Source of the DNA: Gammaproteobacteria bacterium
GTDB lineage: Bacteria > Pseudomonadota > Gammaproteobacteria > Thiohalorhabdales > Thiohalorhabdaceae
NCBI GenBank assembly: GCA_018609925.1
Contig: JAHEOG010000019.1
Coordinates: 1-7,220 of the forward strand
Direction of reading: 5' to 3'
Length of the DNA: 7,220 nt
Shown here piece by piece: positions 6,498 to 7,220 of the stretch. A model generated the notes under the pieces. It did not search any database, was not told the DNA's origin, and saw nothing but the letters and a program-made list of their open reading frames with translations. A program made the translations under genes and the position numbers. Position 1 is the stretch's first letter. Each line of letters starts with the position of its first letter.

Positions 6498-7220
6498 TCA
6501 GGCGCTTGCCTCGCTCCTCATTGGGCCCGGAGCCAGCTTGGGGCCCTCGGCCAGCAGGTAATCCTGGAAGGCCTGGCCCGCCACCGATAGCTGCCGCCCC
6601 TTCGGATAGACCAGATTCCATTGCAGCTCGATGGGGAAGCCCTCCACCTGGAGCTGGCAGACATCCTCCGCCCCGCTGGTCAGGGTGTGCTCGGACAGCA
6701 CCGATACCCCCATGCCTGCGGCCACGGTCTGCTTGATGGCCTCGTTACTGCCCAATGCCAGCCTGGGCTGGAGGCTCAGGCCTTTCTTGGCCAACAGGTG
6801 CTGAACCACCCGACGGGTACCGGAGCCCGGCTCGCGGGCGAGGAAAGGATACTGGACAAACTCCTCCAAGGGGACGCGCTCCCTGCTCGCCAGCGGGTGA
6901 TCGAAACGGGCCAGCGGGACCAGCGGGTTCTTCAGGAAGGGAACGGCTTCGACCTCCAGGTCCCCCGGGGGCTGGCTGATGATGTACAGGTCATCCCGGC
7001 TTTCCCGGAGCCGCTCCAGCAGCTGGTCCCGGTTGGCCAGCTCCAGCGAGGCCTCGATCCCGGGATAACGCTCGCAGAAGCCTCCCAGTAGACGGGGCGC
7101 GAAGTACTTGGCGGTGGTGACCACGCCCAGGCTGAGACGCCCCTGGATCATCCCCTTCAGGTTCCCCACCGTCATCTCGAAGCGTTCGAGCGCTCCGAAC
7201 AGCTCGCCGCAGCGCTCCCA
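6498..7220 (-). CDS. cbbR: LysR-family regulator, CbbR-like, effector-binding domain (5' end off the window)
   Basis: The frame is open from the right edge through WERCGELFGALERFE and MTVGNLKGMIQGRLSLG, so the ATG at 7175 is internal. About 240 residues are visible, ending at TGA 6498; the N-terminal helix-turn-helix and most of the linker helix are outside. The visible part is a LysR substrate-binding domain (PF03466). Segments typical of CbbR, the activator of Calvin-cycle operons, are LGVVTTAKYFAPRLLGGFCERYPGI, ANRDQLLERLRESRDDLYIISQPP, FLAREPGSGTRRVV and LGSNEAIKQTVAAGMGVSVLS, with EGFPIELQWNLVYPKGRQLS near the end. CbbR normally binds metabolites at this domain and activates divergent cbb genes; those would lie to the right. 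The symbol is given from sequence resemblance. A related LysR regulator with other targets is possible, because CbbR-like proteins also occur in non-autotrophs. Confidence 0.78.
   Translation of the reverse strand, partial: WERCGELFGALERFEMTVGNLKGMIQGRLSLGVVTTAKYFAPRLLGGFCERYPGIEASLELANRDQLLERLRESRDDLYIISQPPGDLEVEAVPFLKNPLVPLARFDHPLASRERVPLEEFVQYPFLAREPGSGTRRVVQHLLAKKGLSLQPRLALGSNEAIKQTVAAGMGVSVLSEHTLTSGAEDVCQLQVEGFPIELQWNLVYPKGRQLSVAGQAFQDYLLAEGPKLAPGPMRSEASA

Overview
The window is GC-rich (roughly two-thirds G+C by eye) and densely coding. It looks like chromosomal DNA of a proteobacterium, most likely a gammaproteobacterium. The pointers are a DUF4197 protein, a CbbR-type LysR regulator, a Ub-Mut7-C RNase-like protein and a PAS-GGDEF protein. 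The CbbR-like regulator hints at an autotroph (for example a sulfur oxidiser), but its targets lie outside the window and this taxonomic placement is inference. No tRNA, rRNA, CRISPR array, insertion sequence or phage gene was seen.

Layout from left to right. (1) Positions 1-731, minus: a Ub-Mut7-C protein, complete except for its last codon. (2) 927/930-1934, plus: a secreted TPR-repeat protein. (3) 1966-2730, minus: a DUF4197 protein with a Tat-like signal peptide. (4) 2912-3907, plus: a secreted protein with a coiled coil and a beta-sandwich-like fold that seems to be interrupted by an acidic linker. (5) 3948-5387, minus: a sodium/solute symporter (SSS family) remnant that lacks its N-terminus and has an internal amber codon. 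(6) 5386-6131, plus: a PAS-GGDEF diguanylate cyclase remnant that lacks its N-terminus and carries a one-base frameshift. (7) 6159-6455, plus: a small membrane-anchored Excalibur calcium-binding protein. (8) 6498-7220, minus: the effector-binding part of a CbbR-like LysR regulator, cut by the window edge.

The genes mostly alternate strand and do not form an obvious operon. The first four look like unrelated single-gene units: one probable RNA-processing protein and three exported proteins. The only same-strand neighbours are the cyclase remnant and the Excalibur gene, 27 bases apart.

The most notable structure is the damaged block at about 3948-6131. Two decapitated genes meet head-to-head at about 5380-5390. 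The symporter reads inward from its second core helix and the PAS domain starts in its middle, so neither has room for a start or promoter. Each gene also carries a second lesion. The genes on both sides are intact. This is either a recombination scar in a decaying locus or an assembly/sequence artefact; the sequence alone cannot decide. I did not find a convincing new multi-gene system.
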